Assembly (NCBI GenBank): GCA_904063045.1 | Contig: CAJFCJ010000003.1 | Location: 558,001-622,000 of the forward strand | Length of the DNA stretch: 64,000 nucleotides | Source: Dimorphilus gyrociliatus | Taxonomy: Eukaryota; Annelida; Polychaeta; Dinophilidae | Direction: 5' to 3' | In this document: one piece after another, positions 1 to 11,001 of the stretch | Numbering within the stretch: the first letter of the stretch is position 1 | Layout: every line of letters starts with the position of its first letter | The notes under the pieces: generated by a model | What the model was told of the DNA's origin: nothing | Database searches by the model: none | What the model saw: only the letters and a program-made list of their open reading frames with translations | Position numbers and translations under genes: made by a program

Positions 1-1254
1 ACAATTCCCTTAGATAAAAAAAGTATTGTTCCATCCAGGGAATTATTTATTATGAAAGTTAGTTATACCCAATTTATATGCCTGTGATATACTCTTATTA
101 TTATTTAAGAATTCATCAAATTATTTTGACTGTAAGAAGTAGACAACCCTCTTAAAATGCTTTAAGTCAATAATACTTAAACTTCAATATTCAATATTTA
201 AATTTTAAAAATGGCAATAGTTCCATAATTAACGGTTTAATAATAACAGTATTAATGATAGCTTAGGAGATATGAATATAGGATTTAAAGAGGTGGATTA
301 GACGGTACAGATAATATAAAAGTAGGGAGCAGGGAGGGAGTTAAAGAGGGAGGTGGAAAGGGAAAGAAGCTATACTAAAATTAAATTATATTTGTATAAT
401 TTGATAGAATTATCTTATTAATGTACATTTATTCTCTTTATATTCGTTATTTTTTTTTATTGTGATAAGAAAAGATGAGACGTGTTGGAGAAAAGACTTA
501 AAAAATTTTTTTACTACATTTAAACGGCGTAGATATAATTTGATTTTATCTTATCTATAAGTATCTTATATATTTTTATTAGTCTCTCTAACATTTACTA
601 GCAATCGTAGTCAAAATTTCTACTTTTATTTATTTAAAATTCCTATGGGTATTCTAGAAAACCGGAGGAATAATCAATAGTTGTAATTTAAGTGTCTTGT
701 ACGAAGTTGAGAAAGGGAGGGGAGGGAGGAGGGTGAGTGCTGGGCGTGATAAGGAAAAAGTTGAATTGAAAGAGAATGTAGAATAGGAAATATTGATAAT
801 AATTAGAAGAATACTTACTGTCATATACATACATATATATGTATCATTTTTGCTGGAAAACTTTTAAACTGACGTTTAGTACCACAGCAAGACCGATAGT
901 TAACTAAATATTAATACAAGCATTACTATTCTAGATTCATTCTCCAGGTAAAGCGACTCATGTTGCGTCGAAGTGTCACAAGCTTTACATCAAAGATTGT
1001 TATTGATGAATTTTCCACAGTTTTCTCTTATATATTTTTGTAGGACTTGGTTTGTTATTTAAAAGAATTTATGTAAAATTTATTTATTTATTTATATTTT
1101 ATTAAATAAGTAGATGAATACGTCTTTTAGCTATTTTGCATACATGGTCATTTTTTGAATAATTTACACGTATTAAGCATATATTTATATACATACTGTA
1201 TTCATACATATTTATCATAAATTGTGTTCTTATTCTATCTGTCTCTCGATACAG
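1..1254. other. Intron of GSK3 (3' part), no exon recognised
   Basis: AT-rich sequence in front of the first visible GSK3 exon. I searched for the preceding kinase exon (glycine loop and Lys/Glu region) and did not find it. A G-rich tract lies at 715-733. The 3' end has a usable acceptor at 1253-1254. Confidence 0.6.
715..733 (+). other. Potential G-quadruplex tract in GSK3 intron
   Basis: Four G runs of 3, 4, 3 and 3 separated by A, A and AGGA fit the G3+N1-7 quadruplex pattern. It lies on the sense strand of the GSK3 transcript. Confidence 0.45.
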
Positions 1255-2189
1255 GTGTACCTAAATCTAGTTCTGGAATATGTACCCGAAACCGTTTACC
1301 GTATAACGCGACATTATTCAAAGATGAAGCAAACAATCCCAATGTTGTACATAAAAGTATATATGTACCAATTATTCAGGGGCTTAGCGTATATTCACCA
1401 GGAGGACGTATGTCACCGCGATATAAAGCCCCAAAACCTTTTATTAGATCCTGAATCGGGTGTTTTAAAACTGTGCGATTTCGGTTCAGCCAAACAACTA
1501 GTACGCGGTGAACCTAACGTTTCCTACATTTGTTCGAGATATTATCGTGCACCTGAATTAATCTTTGGCGCTACTGATTATACGCCTCAAATTGATGTCT
1601 GGTCTGCCGGCTGCGTCGTTGCCGAGTTATTATTGGGACAACCGATTTTCCCAGGAGATAGTGGCGTTGATCAGTTGGTTGAAATTATCAAAGTTCTTGG
1701 TACTCCTACTAGAGAGCAAATTAGGGAAATGAATCCGAATTATACCGAATTTAAATTTCCTCAAATAAAAGCGCATCCTTGGGGTAAAGTGTTCAGACCC
1801 CGAACCCCGTCAGAGGCATTGGACCTAGTATCGAAGCTGTTGGAATATACGCCAACGAAGAGGATCATACCATTGGAGGCCTGCGCCCATTCGTTCTTCG
1901 ATGAACTACGTGGGCAAAATACTAGATTGCCTAATGGACGACCACTTCCACCCTTGTTCAATTTTACGGAGAAAGGTGAACAAAACAAAAAATACTTTTG
2001 AATATATTTATATAAAAGTTGAATATTTTCTTTATGTAAATATATTGATATATATATATATATAAATATATATATGTGTGTATATGTTCTAACACTATAG
2101 AACTCGCCGTTAGACCTGCTCTACAGGGACGACTCATTCCCTCGACGTCCGAAAATCAGGAACAGCAAGCTTCCGGTGGAGACATGTAA
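1255..2189 (+). CDS. GSK3: Glycogen synthase kinase 3 (GSK3), C-terminal exons (5' part outside window)
   Basis: Ser/Thr kinase of Wnt, insulin and Hedgehog signalling. Two exons are visible: 1255-1975, after an acceptor ending cacag-type at 1253-1254, and 2101-2189, ending in TAA. The junction is phase 1 (donor gaaag|gtgaa). The protein enters at [12 protein letters not shown] in the kinase N/C-lobe hinge and includes the catalytic loop CHRDIKPQN, the DFG motif in CDFGSAK, and the activation-loop tyrosine in VSYICSRYY. The FGATDY and [20 protein letters not shown] stretches that form the Axin/FRAT-binding region are also present, as is the end-of-kinase signature HSFFDELR. The tail after FNFT is short (about 30 residues). 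The ATP-binding lobe must lie upstream of position 1. Identity is near certain. Alpha versus beta does not apply to invertebrates with one gene. Confidence 0.96.
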
Positions 2190-2876
2190 AATAAAAACAA
2201 AACAGAAACTAAACTTTAAATCATTAAAAAACAAAAAAAAAACAAAACAAAAAAAATTTATTGAAAGAAAACAAAAGATAATTTAAAAACAAGTGCGTTT
2301 TTAACCGACTATTTCATTTCTTTTCTCTTTTTTGTTGTGCGTACGACGTTTACTTTTTGTTCGTTTAGGTAAGACGAGTGTAATATTCGTTGTGTAAAAA
2401 AGAAAAAAAAGGAAGAAAAAAAGAAGAAGGAGAAGAAGAAGAAATGGAAAGAATCGTAAAAAAACTGCATTAAAAAAAATTTTAATATGTTTTTTTTTTT
2501 TTTTTGCAGTTTTTTTTCTTTTTTTTTTCCTTTTTTATATTTATCTTCACGATACTTATTCAAAATCGGAAAATATATACATTTCATATATATGTATATA
2601 CATATACATGTTACATACATACTTTTATAAAAAACAAGAAACATTTTATAGATTCGTCGCTCTTCCTTTTCCATTCTTATTTATTCTATACATTTTTTTG
2701 TAATGTATAAATGTATGAATGTGTGTAATGCACCGTAGTTATGAATAAACAAAAAATTACTTGTGTTTAAGTGAATATTTAAGACTATAATCATATCCGA
2801 GAAAAAACGATTAAATAAATACAATAGAGTTTGTTTTATGACTATTTCTCTTTTATTATTATATATTGTACATACA

Positions 2877-2918
<42 letters not shown>

Positions 2919-3285
2919 TGTCCTCCTTTGTACTGAAATGCTGATGTCAGCTGACGATAGTGATTTTTTTTTCTCTTTATATTTGTTGAAAATCTATATT
3001 TTTTTAATTATTTAGACCCTTTGCACCTGTAGATAAAAAAAATAGTGAAATTGATGATTATATTACACTCAGTAATTTATAGAGATAAATGTTTAGTGGG
3101 TAAATTCAAAAGAAAAGTACTTGAAAATTGGCGCCTTGTTTCAAAACCGGAATCGGAAAATATCTGCTGAACAGGCCACCAGACTATTTTCGTTTCCAAG
3201 GACAACTTTGAATAGATTGATTTGCCAAAATAGTATTAAATTGTTCAATTAGTTGATTATAAATGGTAAAACATCATTTAAAGTT
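2190..3285. other. GSK3 3' UTR and intergenic spacer
   Basis: A/T-rich, with polyA and polyT tracts (2230-2530) and a (TA)n microsatellite at 2879-2915. Possible polyadenylation hexamers (aataaa-like) lie near 2745 and 2815. Small open frames here encode only Lys/Phe-rich low-complexity peptides and are not genes. The element aaaattggcgcc at 3126-3137 is E2F-like and lies about 150 bp before the next gene's start codon. Confidence 0.5.
2879..2915. repeat. (AT)n microsatellite
   Basis: About 18 uninterrupted AT units in the GSK3 3' flank. Confidence 0.9.
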
Positions 3286-4515
3286 ATGTCTCAGAATCGA
3301 TATGCCTTATTGTTAAGGCCCGATGCCTATGTAGATGAGCTAGGAGAAGGATCACAAGAATATGCTGCCTTTCTCAGGTATTCATTCACTTTTTCTCATA
3401 ATTATTTAGAGATAGTCCTCGGGATAACTCTTAATCAAAATAACGTTGTAATAAACATAGGGACAAAGAAAGAAAATGCGGAGCATCTGGTTTCGTTGAT
3501 TCGAAAAGTGCTCAGCAGAGTTACCAACTAAGAAAGAAAAGTAAAACAGCTGAACCTGCAAAGAGCAAAACTAGAGAGAAAGAGCCGAAAGAGCCGAGAT
3601 CTGCATCTGTTATCGATGTTAGAAATCAATTCCTAAAGGACCAAAAGCAATTCGATAAACAAATAAAAGTGATCGAGGTAAGTAATTAAACTATTACAAC
3701 TTGCTTTAGATAGTAAAGATAAAGATATACTGTATACAGTATATACTTGTTGTATATTGCATCTTTCTCCACCTTGTAATACTGCAATAAAACTATGCAG
3801 AGGAAACTGACAAAACAGATACAACCAGGGAGAGATAGTATTCGCTATCTGTCTTCCTTAATTGAATATAAAAATATAAGAAATAGTTGACAGGCTACTC
3901 TTTACCAACAAAGAACTAATTGATTTAACAACCTCTTCTCTTCACTTTATTATTAATAACATGTTTGCTTGTTTGTTTGTTCTATAGGATCATATGTGGC
4001 AGCATAAGCAAGAAGAAAGAGAATTAAAGAGATCGGAAGGAGATATAATAAAAAACCAGAGACAAGTTCGCAAAAGTTTAAGGGATTTTGAAATGGGTTT
4101 GTATTAAAAGCTCTAAATGAATATCGTATTTCTTTAATCCTTGTTAATTGGAGCAATTTAATCCTTCTCTCTTATGAAGTAGCGACATCTGTAAGACTTT
4201 CAGTAGCACTAATTCCTTTCGATTGATTTGATCGATTGATCAAAAGAAAGCCTACGCAAAGTATATTAAGTTAAAAAGGGTTTGGCGACACAACCTTTTT
4301 GTCCAATCAAATCAATATAGCTTCTTCCTTACAATCATTTTTCATTTTGCAACCAGTTTTATCTCTCCCGCTCATTCCCAAATCCACAATTCCCTTCTGT
4401 TTCGTTCGCTAACCCTTGGCGCGTTTGCGTTTCTCTCTCCTGTTCAAGAGTTTGTTCAATAAAAAGAAGGTTTAAATATATTGAATTTTCTTTACTCTAA
4501 ATAGATCACATATCC

Positions 4516-4557
<42 letters not shown>

Positions 4558-7455
4558 TTCTGTCTTTTTCTATATCTTTGTATCTATTCTGTTAATCTCC
4601 TAACGACTTCTGTTGGGAAAGCTGTATACTTTATTAATTGATATATGTCTTTAAAATGACACTTTAATTTATCATTAGTTTTCGTATTTTAAACATAACA
4701 TTGTCAATATTGACAAGATGACAAATAAGTTGTTTAAATATGTAATTAGAGAAAGAAGAATAAGGTTTTAAAAAAGGGCAAGTAGTTGTTGGGTGTTGGC
4801 TCTCTGTGGAAAAGAAAGAGTTGATAGGGAAAGAGAAAGAGAAAGAACGAGAAGAAAATCAATTTAAGCATGATTTCTTAAAGAGGTGATAAGAAGTTAT
4901 TAGAAAGAGAGAGAATAAAGTCACTTTGAGCCTATAGCACAGACGATTTTGATTTTTTTATATTGATCGATTTGTATAAATTAAATTTTCTACCAATCGA
5001 AAAAAATTCCATTAGACCTATTCATTACGAAATTCGCACTCCTTTTCTTTATTCATATGGTATTCTGTGTTTATATTTGAAAGACTATTTACCTTGAATA
5101 AAATCGAATAACCGATCAGTCAACGTTGGAGCTTTTTAACGTGAACTTGAAAACGATATATTGAAGAGTAATTAAATAGTTTTGATCGGAATGTATAAAG
5201 AATAGAAAATATTAAGTGATAGATAGATTGAAAGATAGGCTAGATAGATAGATAGATAAATAGATACATAGATAGACTATGGCAGAGAAACGTCGCGTAA
5301 CATTCTCAATACCATCAAAGACTGTTCAGAAAGAGACTACTGAGAACAACCAAAACCTTTTTCTTCGTAGATTACGATTAACTTTGAAAAGTGCTAATCG
5401 TAAAACTGTATCCAGGTTTGTATATGCAGCAAATATGTCAATGGATTGTTATATATAAAGTTTATATATAGAGCATATTAATAAGATTTAAAAGTGTTTG
5501 TATTACCCTTTAAAACGTTTTTTCCCTTTCGTTTAACTGTTATTATTTATTGTTATTTGTATAACAAATATTGAAGATTTTTTCAAGAGAAAAGCTATTT
5601 CCTTTCCTTTGACTATTTAAAGATTAAATATACATCTATATATATATATATATATATTTTACATACAGCAATCAATCGAAAGAAGCTTTCAGAGGAGAAG
5701 AAACTCAATCAAGGGCTGGAAAAGTACACAAAATTTCAGAGAGAATACGTACATCAAAAGGAGAATGTAAGCTATTTTAAAACCTATTAATATACTTCTA
5801 AAAAAAAGAAATACAGCGTATTGTACTTGATCAACCATCTAATTAAGTTGACGCTTTCGCAATGTATATTGTATTTATACTGCTTTATATATTCAATAAT
5901 ATTAACGATACTATGAAATTTAACAATAGACAAATCGTCAGAGAATTCAACAAACAATCAATATGGACCAGCAAAAGAACGCTTGTCAGAGGAAAATGCT
6001 AAACACTTCGTAAGTTAAATATTCTGAAATATTTACAGGGAAAAGATAAGAGATATCTACTTATAGATACAGTATATATTTATATTAATATTCATATATA
6101 TGTATATATTTACTTTCAGAACTAATTTGGCTAGACAATATAGAACAAAACTAGAGGAATTAGAGGCTAAAAGGATGCAAATTGAACATATCAATGAACA
6201 ATATACAGACAAATTAAGGCAATCGGAGGAAGAGCAGAATAGATTAAAAAGAGAATTGGGTGAATTGGCAATTTCTCTAAATATGGAAGCTCAGAAAGGG
6301 AAAACTAAAGTCCTTGAATACAAATAGTGAGTTCCCAAAAGGTTTAACTAGGAAAAAGAGAGAAATTGTTCTTTTAAATCGATTTTTTCTTTCCCCATCT
6401 TAATTCCTTAGTGAGACCGTTAAAGAGAAAACGAAACGTCTAAATGACGACAAAGTTCGTAATGAAGAAATTGAGAACAAATTAGGGTTAATCTAATAAA
6501 TCTATTAATAACATGTGAACGATAATTAATGTTTTCCATTATTAATTATTAGCAAAAGCGATGTCGACAGTAAAGCAGCCGAACGTAGTAAGAGAAAACT
6601 CAGTGCTGAACTTAGCCTGACAAGAGCACATTTGCAATTGAAACAACGCGAGGGTTAGCATGGATAGAGTAGAATTTCATTAATATTTACTAATAGATTT
6701 ATATGTAATCAATTAGAGGGACGCCATAAGCAAGACACTGAAACGCGTTTAAAGAATAACGCTACTGAGCAAAAACAACTTAGTGAAATGGCTGCTAACG
6801 TTGAACTTGAAATGAAATCTAGGCAAATTGATAAGAAAATCATTGACATAAATAATAGAAAAAAGGAAAAATTGGAAAAGGATCTGACGGAGAAAAAGGA
6901 AAAATCTCAGAATCACGAAGAAATTTTCAATAGCAAGTTTCAAAAAAGAAACGCCGATCATCGTGTTAAAATTCACGAGGATCATCTTAAGCATTTTCAG
7001 GTATGTATCTTAATAGAGTTTCTCCTAGTTTCTTGCAATTTTAATTAATTTCTTACTGTTCCATTTGTATTTACTAGAAATCTGTGAATAAGGGAGAGGA
7101 AATTGAGCAGGAACTTTATCAAAGGGTCAGAGACGCTGAATACAAGAGACAAAAGCAAGATCAAGAAGTGAAGAAACTTCAAACGACAATGGCCGATATC
7201 AAGAAAAAGAATGCTTTGCGTCTGCAAAGAGCAATGGCGGAAAATGAAAGGGAAGAGAGGGAACTGGAACAAAAATTAATAAGAGAGCAAGCCTTGTTGA
7301 ATAAACTGCACACTGATAGGGAAGCTAATTACGGTATCTTGATAAGCCATAGAGACAGGCTTAGAGAAGAAAAGTACCTGCTAGAAGAACACGACAGAGA
7401 GCATAATAGACTGCTTCGGATTTCTTTGAGAACCGACGCTCTGCAGACGGAATAG
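3286..7455 (+). CDS. Coiled-coil protein of unrecognised family, 546 aa in the long form
   Basis: Ten exons join in frame: 3286-3377, 3461-3677, 3988-4096, 5669-5766, 5930-6009, 6120-6326, 6412-6486, 6553-6653, 6717-7000 and 7078-7455 (TAG). Every junction is phase-consistent with GT-AG ends. The start MSQNRYALLLRPD is the first ATG in frame. A 17-codon upstream ORF from 3263 overlaps it. After a basic, Ser/Lys-rich N-terminal region of about 90 residues, the rest is continuous charged alpha-helical coiled coil (many E, K, Q, R; very few Pro). There is no membrane segment, enzyme motif or zinc finger. Neighbours suggest nothing specific, although two CFAP genes lie within 25 kb. A cytoskeletal, ciliary or meiotic structural role is possible but not shown. 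Exon 5279-5399 may be an alternative first exon. Confidence 0.75.
4519..4560. repeat. (TC)n microsatellite in intron
   Basis: A run of TC dinucleotides with a few T interruptions in the 1.57-kb intron (4097-5668) of the coiled-coil gene. Confidence 0.85.
5217..5276. repeat. GATA-type microsatellite
   Basis: Degenerate tandem GATA/TAGA units end immediately before the ATG of the alternative first exon at 5279. Confidence 0.8.
5279..5399 (+). CDS. Alternative first coding exon of the coiled-coil gene
   Basis: An ATG at 5279 opens a 40-codon frame (MAEKRRVTFSIPSKTVQ...) directly after a GATA-type microsatellite, with a stop codon just upstream. It can be spliced through donor aatc|gtaaaa (phase 1) to the 5669 exon, giving the same downstream frame as the long form. 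The stronger-looking donor at 5417 would be out of frame. The exon cannot be internal, because the preceding exon ends in phase 1 and this one has no compatible 5' extension. Donor strength is the weak point. Confidence 0.4.
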
Positions 7456-7807
7456 CTAAATTTATATATATATATATATATATATAATTATCTCATTCTA
7501 ACTATTTTGATTATCGCAAATAATGGGGAGAGGGTGGGAGGGGTGGGAAGAATTTTAAAGGGTTATTTGGAAGGGGAAAGGGAGGAGATTTGAAGAATGA
7601 TAAAAGAGTTAAAGAGAAAGATGAGTAGAGAAGTATGGAGAACGATAAAGAACTCAAATCAATGATATTATTATTTATTAAAAGAAAGAAAAACCGTACA
7701 CTTTATTTTCTTTGTTTTTTCTCCGATTTTTTTCACTTTTAAAGGAATAAAAAGATAATAAAAAAAAAGAAAACAGAAGTTGAATTTGATGTTTTATTTT
7801 TGAATAT
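7456..7807. other. Convergent 3' flank of coiled-coil gene and CFAP299
   Basis: Contains (TA)n at 7462-7486, a G-rich tract at 7525-7547, a plus-strand AATAAA at 7746-7751, and minus-strand polyadenylation hexamers (tttatt on plus) at 7793-7798 and 7702-7707. The two genes' 3' UTRs abut or overlap here. Confidence 0.6.
7525..7547 (+). other. Potential G-quadruplex between convergent genes
   Basis: Five G runs (4, 3, 3, 4, 3) have loops of AGA, T, A and T, a very compact quadruplex pattern. It lies 70 bp after the coiled-coil gene stop codon and before that gene's polyadenylation hexamer. Confidence 0.5.
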
Positions 7808-8645
7808 CTAAGTTTTTCGTCTAGTTGTATGATCGTAAACAACCACTTGCTGATATTTAGGTGTCTCTATTACCGTCCTTGTAGAGTTATCTCCTGGAGA
7901 CGAGGCTTTAGGATCTACGTTTAGGGTCTTTCTATCCCTTTTATTTTTAAAGAGGAGACCAGAAGCATTTTCGGCCATTACTTGATAATTTGGTGTAGGA
8001 TTTGAGGTTGAAGTTTGCGTTTCCCAATTGTAAAAGCTAAAGAAGATATTCCCTTAGATAGGGCTTACATGTGAATATATTAGATTATTGATTACCTTAA
8101 ATCCGATGGGCGGGGTAGTAGCTTCTTCTTGCAGGAGAAATATGGTTCAAAGTCCTCGCTCTTCAGTCGATGAGCATAATCGATATATCCAGATATTTCT
8201 TGGCCACGAGAATTTTTATCCCTTATAAAAATGATAGATGTCATTTTTCCACTTCTGTTCTTTTCTTCCCTTTCAGCAAGAGATCTTAGAAAAGGATCTT
8301 TAATTTCTTTTCCAGAGCTCGCTAATGTTTTTTGTTGACTTCTCTTAGAAACTCTACTAGCTTCGGCAGCTGCTTTTCTAGCTTCGAATTCTTCTCTTTT
8401 TAATACTTCACCACTTCCTCTATAGCCAAGTTCAACTAATTGTCGAGCGAGTTCTTCATCCTTAACAAGAGAGGAGAAAGAGAGAGGGAGAGAAAGATAA
8501 TTTATTGAATTGTAATTGATAAAAATATATTATTTACCTCCAAGTAATAAAGATCTAAGGAAGTTATTTGAGAATCAAGAAACTCTTCGTATGTTCCATA
8601 TTCTGTAGCAATATTATCGCTACCTCCCTGAACCTCTTCTTCCAT
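7808..8645 (-). CDS. CFAP299: Cilia- and flagella-associated protein 299 (C4orf22 family), 233 aa
   Basis: Three exons on the minus strand: 8538-8645 (ATG), 8096-8460 and 7808-8036 (TAG). Introns are GT-AG and phases match (0, then 2). The 233-residue length equals what I recall for the human protein. Family landmarks are colinear: [95 protein letters not shown] and the C-terminal [10 protein letters not shown]. This is a conserved protein of ciliated and flagellated cells whose exact biochemical role is unsettled. The ATG at 8645 is chosen because the frame upstream of it is intronic or promoter-like. It is head-to-head with the tetraspanin gene, 312 bp between start codons. Confidence 0.95.
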
Positions 8646-8957
8646 AACGGATGTCTGTGTAAACAACAATAACATATATATATACTGTATATACATATAT
8701 TTATATATAATAACAGAAACTAATAGATTAGATTATAAAATTAAAGCAAGTTGAAATCTTACATTTTTTTATTCGGTTAAATAAATCAACTTTATAACCA
8801 GATTTACTGTTATATGAAAAAAAAAGTGTTATTTTTTTTAAATTAACGTCCTACTTTCTGGTTGCTAAGTGATGACTAACAATTGTATGTTTTTAGTCAT
8901 AAAAAACATTTTGCACAGAATGCAGAAAGCCGCCAAATAGGAGTGAGATTTAAAAAT
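8646..8957. promoter_or_regulatory. Bidirectional promoter interval CFAP299 / tetraspanin
   Basis: 312 bp separate the divergent start codons. It is AT-rich and contains a ggttgcta element (8860-8867) resembling one half of an RFX X-box. The other half is poorly matched, so I do not call a full X-box. No clear TATA box is visible. Confidence 0.45.
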
Positions 8958-10727
8958 ATGGCATTGGCATCGTATAATAAACATAAAGGTATAACTGGCC
9001 TTAAAACAAACGTAAAAAGTAAAAAGAATATAAAATTCGACGATGGAGCAATAAAACGAAATGGAAAATCCTCGGATTCTCTGTTAGTACCGCAAACTGA
9101 AGTTAGTTGCGTCATTAAATATTTTGTTTTTGGCTTTAATGTTCTTTTTTGGGTAAGTTTTACTTGTTATTTCTACCATTTTAATTTATGCAGAATTAAT
9201 ATTCATTAGTTTATTATGATTAATATATAATTATAAACTACTTTTACTTTTAAATTACTTTGTTAATAAATTTTTTAAATTTATAAAAACAAAGAAAAGC
9301 CAATTGTTCTTTTGTTCTTTGTTCCTTTTGTTTTATATAAAATCAATTAAAATTAAAAGTTTCATAGGCTTCTTGTTTCATTATTAATCTATGTTATTCA
9401 TCATTTAGCTGTTGGGTGGCATAATTGCTGGTATTGGAATATGGGCGTGGTCAGAGAAGGAGATGTTTCGTAAAATGACTAAAATTACGTCTATTCAGAT
9501 TGATCCAGCAATAGTGTTTATTGTTGGAGGGTCGGTTATATTTATAATTGGTTTTACAGGTTGTGTTGGAGCTCTGAGGGAGAATAGTTGCCTATTACTT
9601 ACAGTAAGATAGATAATATCCTTTAAGAGATAGGTTAAATGCTACAGAATTATAATTTCCTATAATTTCCCTTTTAATTATTTATACATATAGTACTGTG
9701 TGTTAATTGGTGTAATATTTTGTATCGAATTGACTCTTGCTGCCCTCGGTTTCAGTTTCAAGGACAAAGTATGCCTTTTGAGGACCATCTCATCCAATTA
9801 ATTGTTTATTCTTTACATATTGAGCTAGATTCAAGACGAAATTCAAAAGAGTCTATTGATTTTTATTAAGAAATACAGAGATGATCCAGATTTGCAAAAT
9901 TTAATAGATTGGGTACAAAAAGATTGGCTACATTGTTGCGGAGTCTACGATTACAACGACTGGGAAAGAAATGAATACTTTAATTGTTCTTCTCCTTCTC
10001 GAGAGGCTTGCGGAGTTCCTTTCTCATGTTGCAAAGTGGATAAGTTGTCTAAATACTTAATATATAATAGACAGTGCGGATACGATCTCAGAAAGGTTTT
10101 TAGTGCCATTTTCTCAATAATAACTCATTTATATTAGAACCTTGTAAGAGAGCCTAAAATATTCATAGAGATAACTTTTAATTAAGCAAAATAAGGTGAA
10201 TAATGCAGTTGAGATCCTTAATCTAGACGGCTGCTTTTCAAGCGGAATGATCTGGTTTAAAGAGCATTTACAAACGATTCTAGTTATTTTTGTAACTATA
10301 ATGGCCGTACAGGTCTAACTAGAAAATAAGTAATTTTATAGGTTAAGCAAGTCTAGACGATAATCTAAATTCCGAGAATTCTATAACAGCTTCTTCAAGT
10401 AAATTCATCTTTAATCTACGGTGGATGTTACGAAAAGGGTGAAGAATTGCTTGCGAAATACTTTATACCCATGCTTGGAACTTGTATTTCCGTAGCTGTA
10501 ATGCAGGTGACAAAGCTGAGGTTTTCCGAAAAAAAAACCTATCTCTATCTCTTATTTACTTTTAACCTACTTCTTTTTTCTACACCATTTCAAATAAATC
10601 CTGGAAACTATTTGTTTTGATGAGCTATTTTTTCACCCTACAGATTCTAGGCGTATGTTTCGCTTATAATCTAAGAAGTGATATATCCCTACAAAGGAAA
10701 AGAATAGAAAAATGCAACTCAGTATAA
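8958..10727 (+). CDS. Tetraspanin of the TspanC8 group (TSPAN5/14/17/33-like), 310 aa, with alternative exons
   Basis: Exons 8958-9152, 9409-9603, 9694-9768 and 9829-10095 are followed by either 10196-10312 or 10390-10506, then 10644-10727 (TAA). All junctions are phase 0. Four membrane segments are present: [14 protein letters not shown], the glycine-rich [40 protein letters not shown], and a last one split between the alternative exon and [10 protein letters not shown]. The large extracellular loop has eight cysteines (HCCG, NC, AC, SCC, QC, GC), the mark of C8 tetraspanins, which escort and activate ADAM10 in known systems. The N-terminal Lys-rich cytoplasmic stretch (about 40 residues) is longer than usual. 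The ATG at 8958 is the first in frame. Two homologous 117-bp exons supply the end of the loop and the start of segment 4. Confidence 0.93.
10196..10312 (+). CDS. Tetraspanin alternative exon a
   Basis: 39 codons, phase 0 to 0, flanked by ataag acceptor and gtctaa donor. It encodes [13 protein letters not shown]... and the start of membrane segment 4 ([11 protein letters not shown]). Cys 13 of the exon is the conserved eighth loop cysteine. Both flanking splice sites are mediocre, which fits regulated use. Confidence 0.7.
10390..10506 (+). CDS. Tetraspanin alternative exon b
   Basis: 39 codons, phase 0 to 0, flanked by aacag acceptor and gtgaca donor. It encodes [13 protein letters not shown]... 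and [13 protein letters not shown] is at exactly the same position (12-13) as in exon a and the exon ends in Q as exon a does, so the two align without gaps. Confidence 0.75.
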
Positions 10728-11001
10728 AAAATTTAAATGATTTTATTTCGCTTTCAAAATTTTTACCATCCCTCCCACCCCTCTCCCTCAACCTACGAAA
10801 AACCCCATGATCATAAATTTGCTGCTTGAAACAAAACACAGACATAAACATAAAAAAATATCGCACTCCTTCCGCATGTTATTCAATAATACTTAACTTA
10901 TGCGAAAAATGGAACAAATATGTACATGAAAGTGAATAAAAATCGTCATACATGAATTTTGGTACAAAATTTCCTATTCTGTATACTTTTTCGATCGTAA
11001 A
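10728..11001. other. Convergent 3' flank of tetraspanin and eIF4E
   Basis: 274 bp contain a C-rich tract (G4 on minus strand) at 10770-10787, a minus-strand polyadenylation hexamer (tttatt on plus) at 10742-10747 for eIF4E, and a plus-strand AATAAA at 10935-10940 for the tetraspanin. If both are used, the 3' UTRs overlap in antisense by about 200 bp. Confidence 0.55.
10770..10787 (-). other. Potential G-quadruplex on minus strand
   Basis: C runs of 3, 3, 4 and 3 on the plus strand with spacers T, A and TCT. On the minus strand this gives a compact four-run G tract inside the eIF4E 3' UTR. Confidence 0.45.

Noticed and set aside
2309-2674. 121-codon minus-strand frame rich in Lys/Phe
   Set aside because: Made by polyA and polyT tracts in the GSK3 3' flank. 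No protein-like composition.
8860-8876. Possible X-box (gttgctaagtgatgac) upstream of CFAP299
   Set aside because: Only the left half matches the RFX consensus. Kept as a remark, not as a called site.
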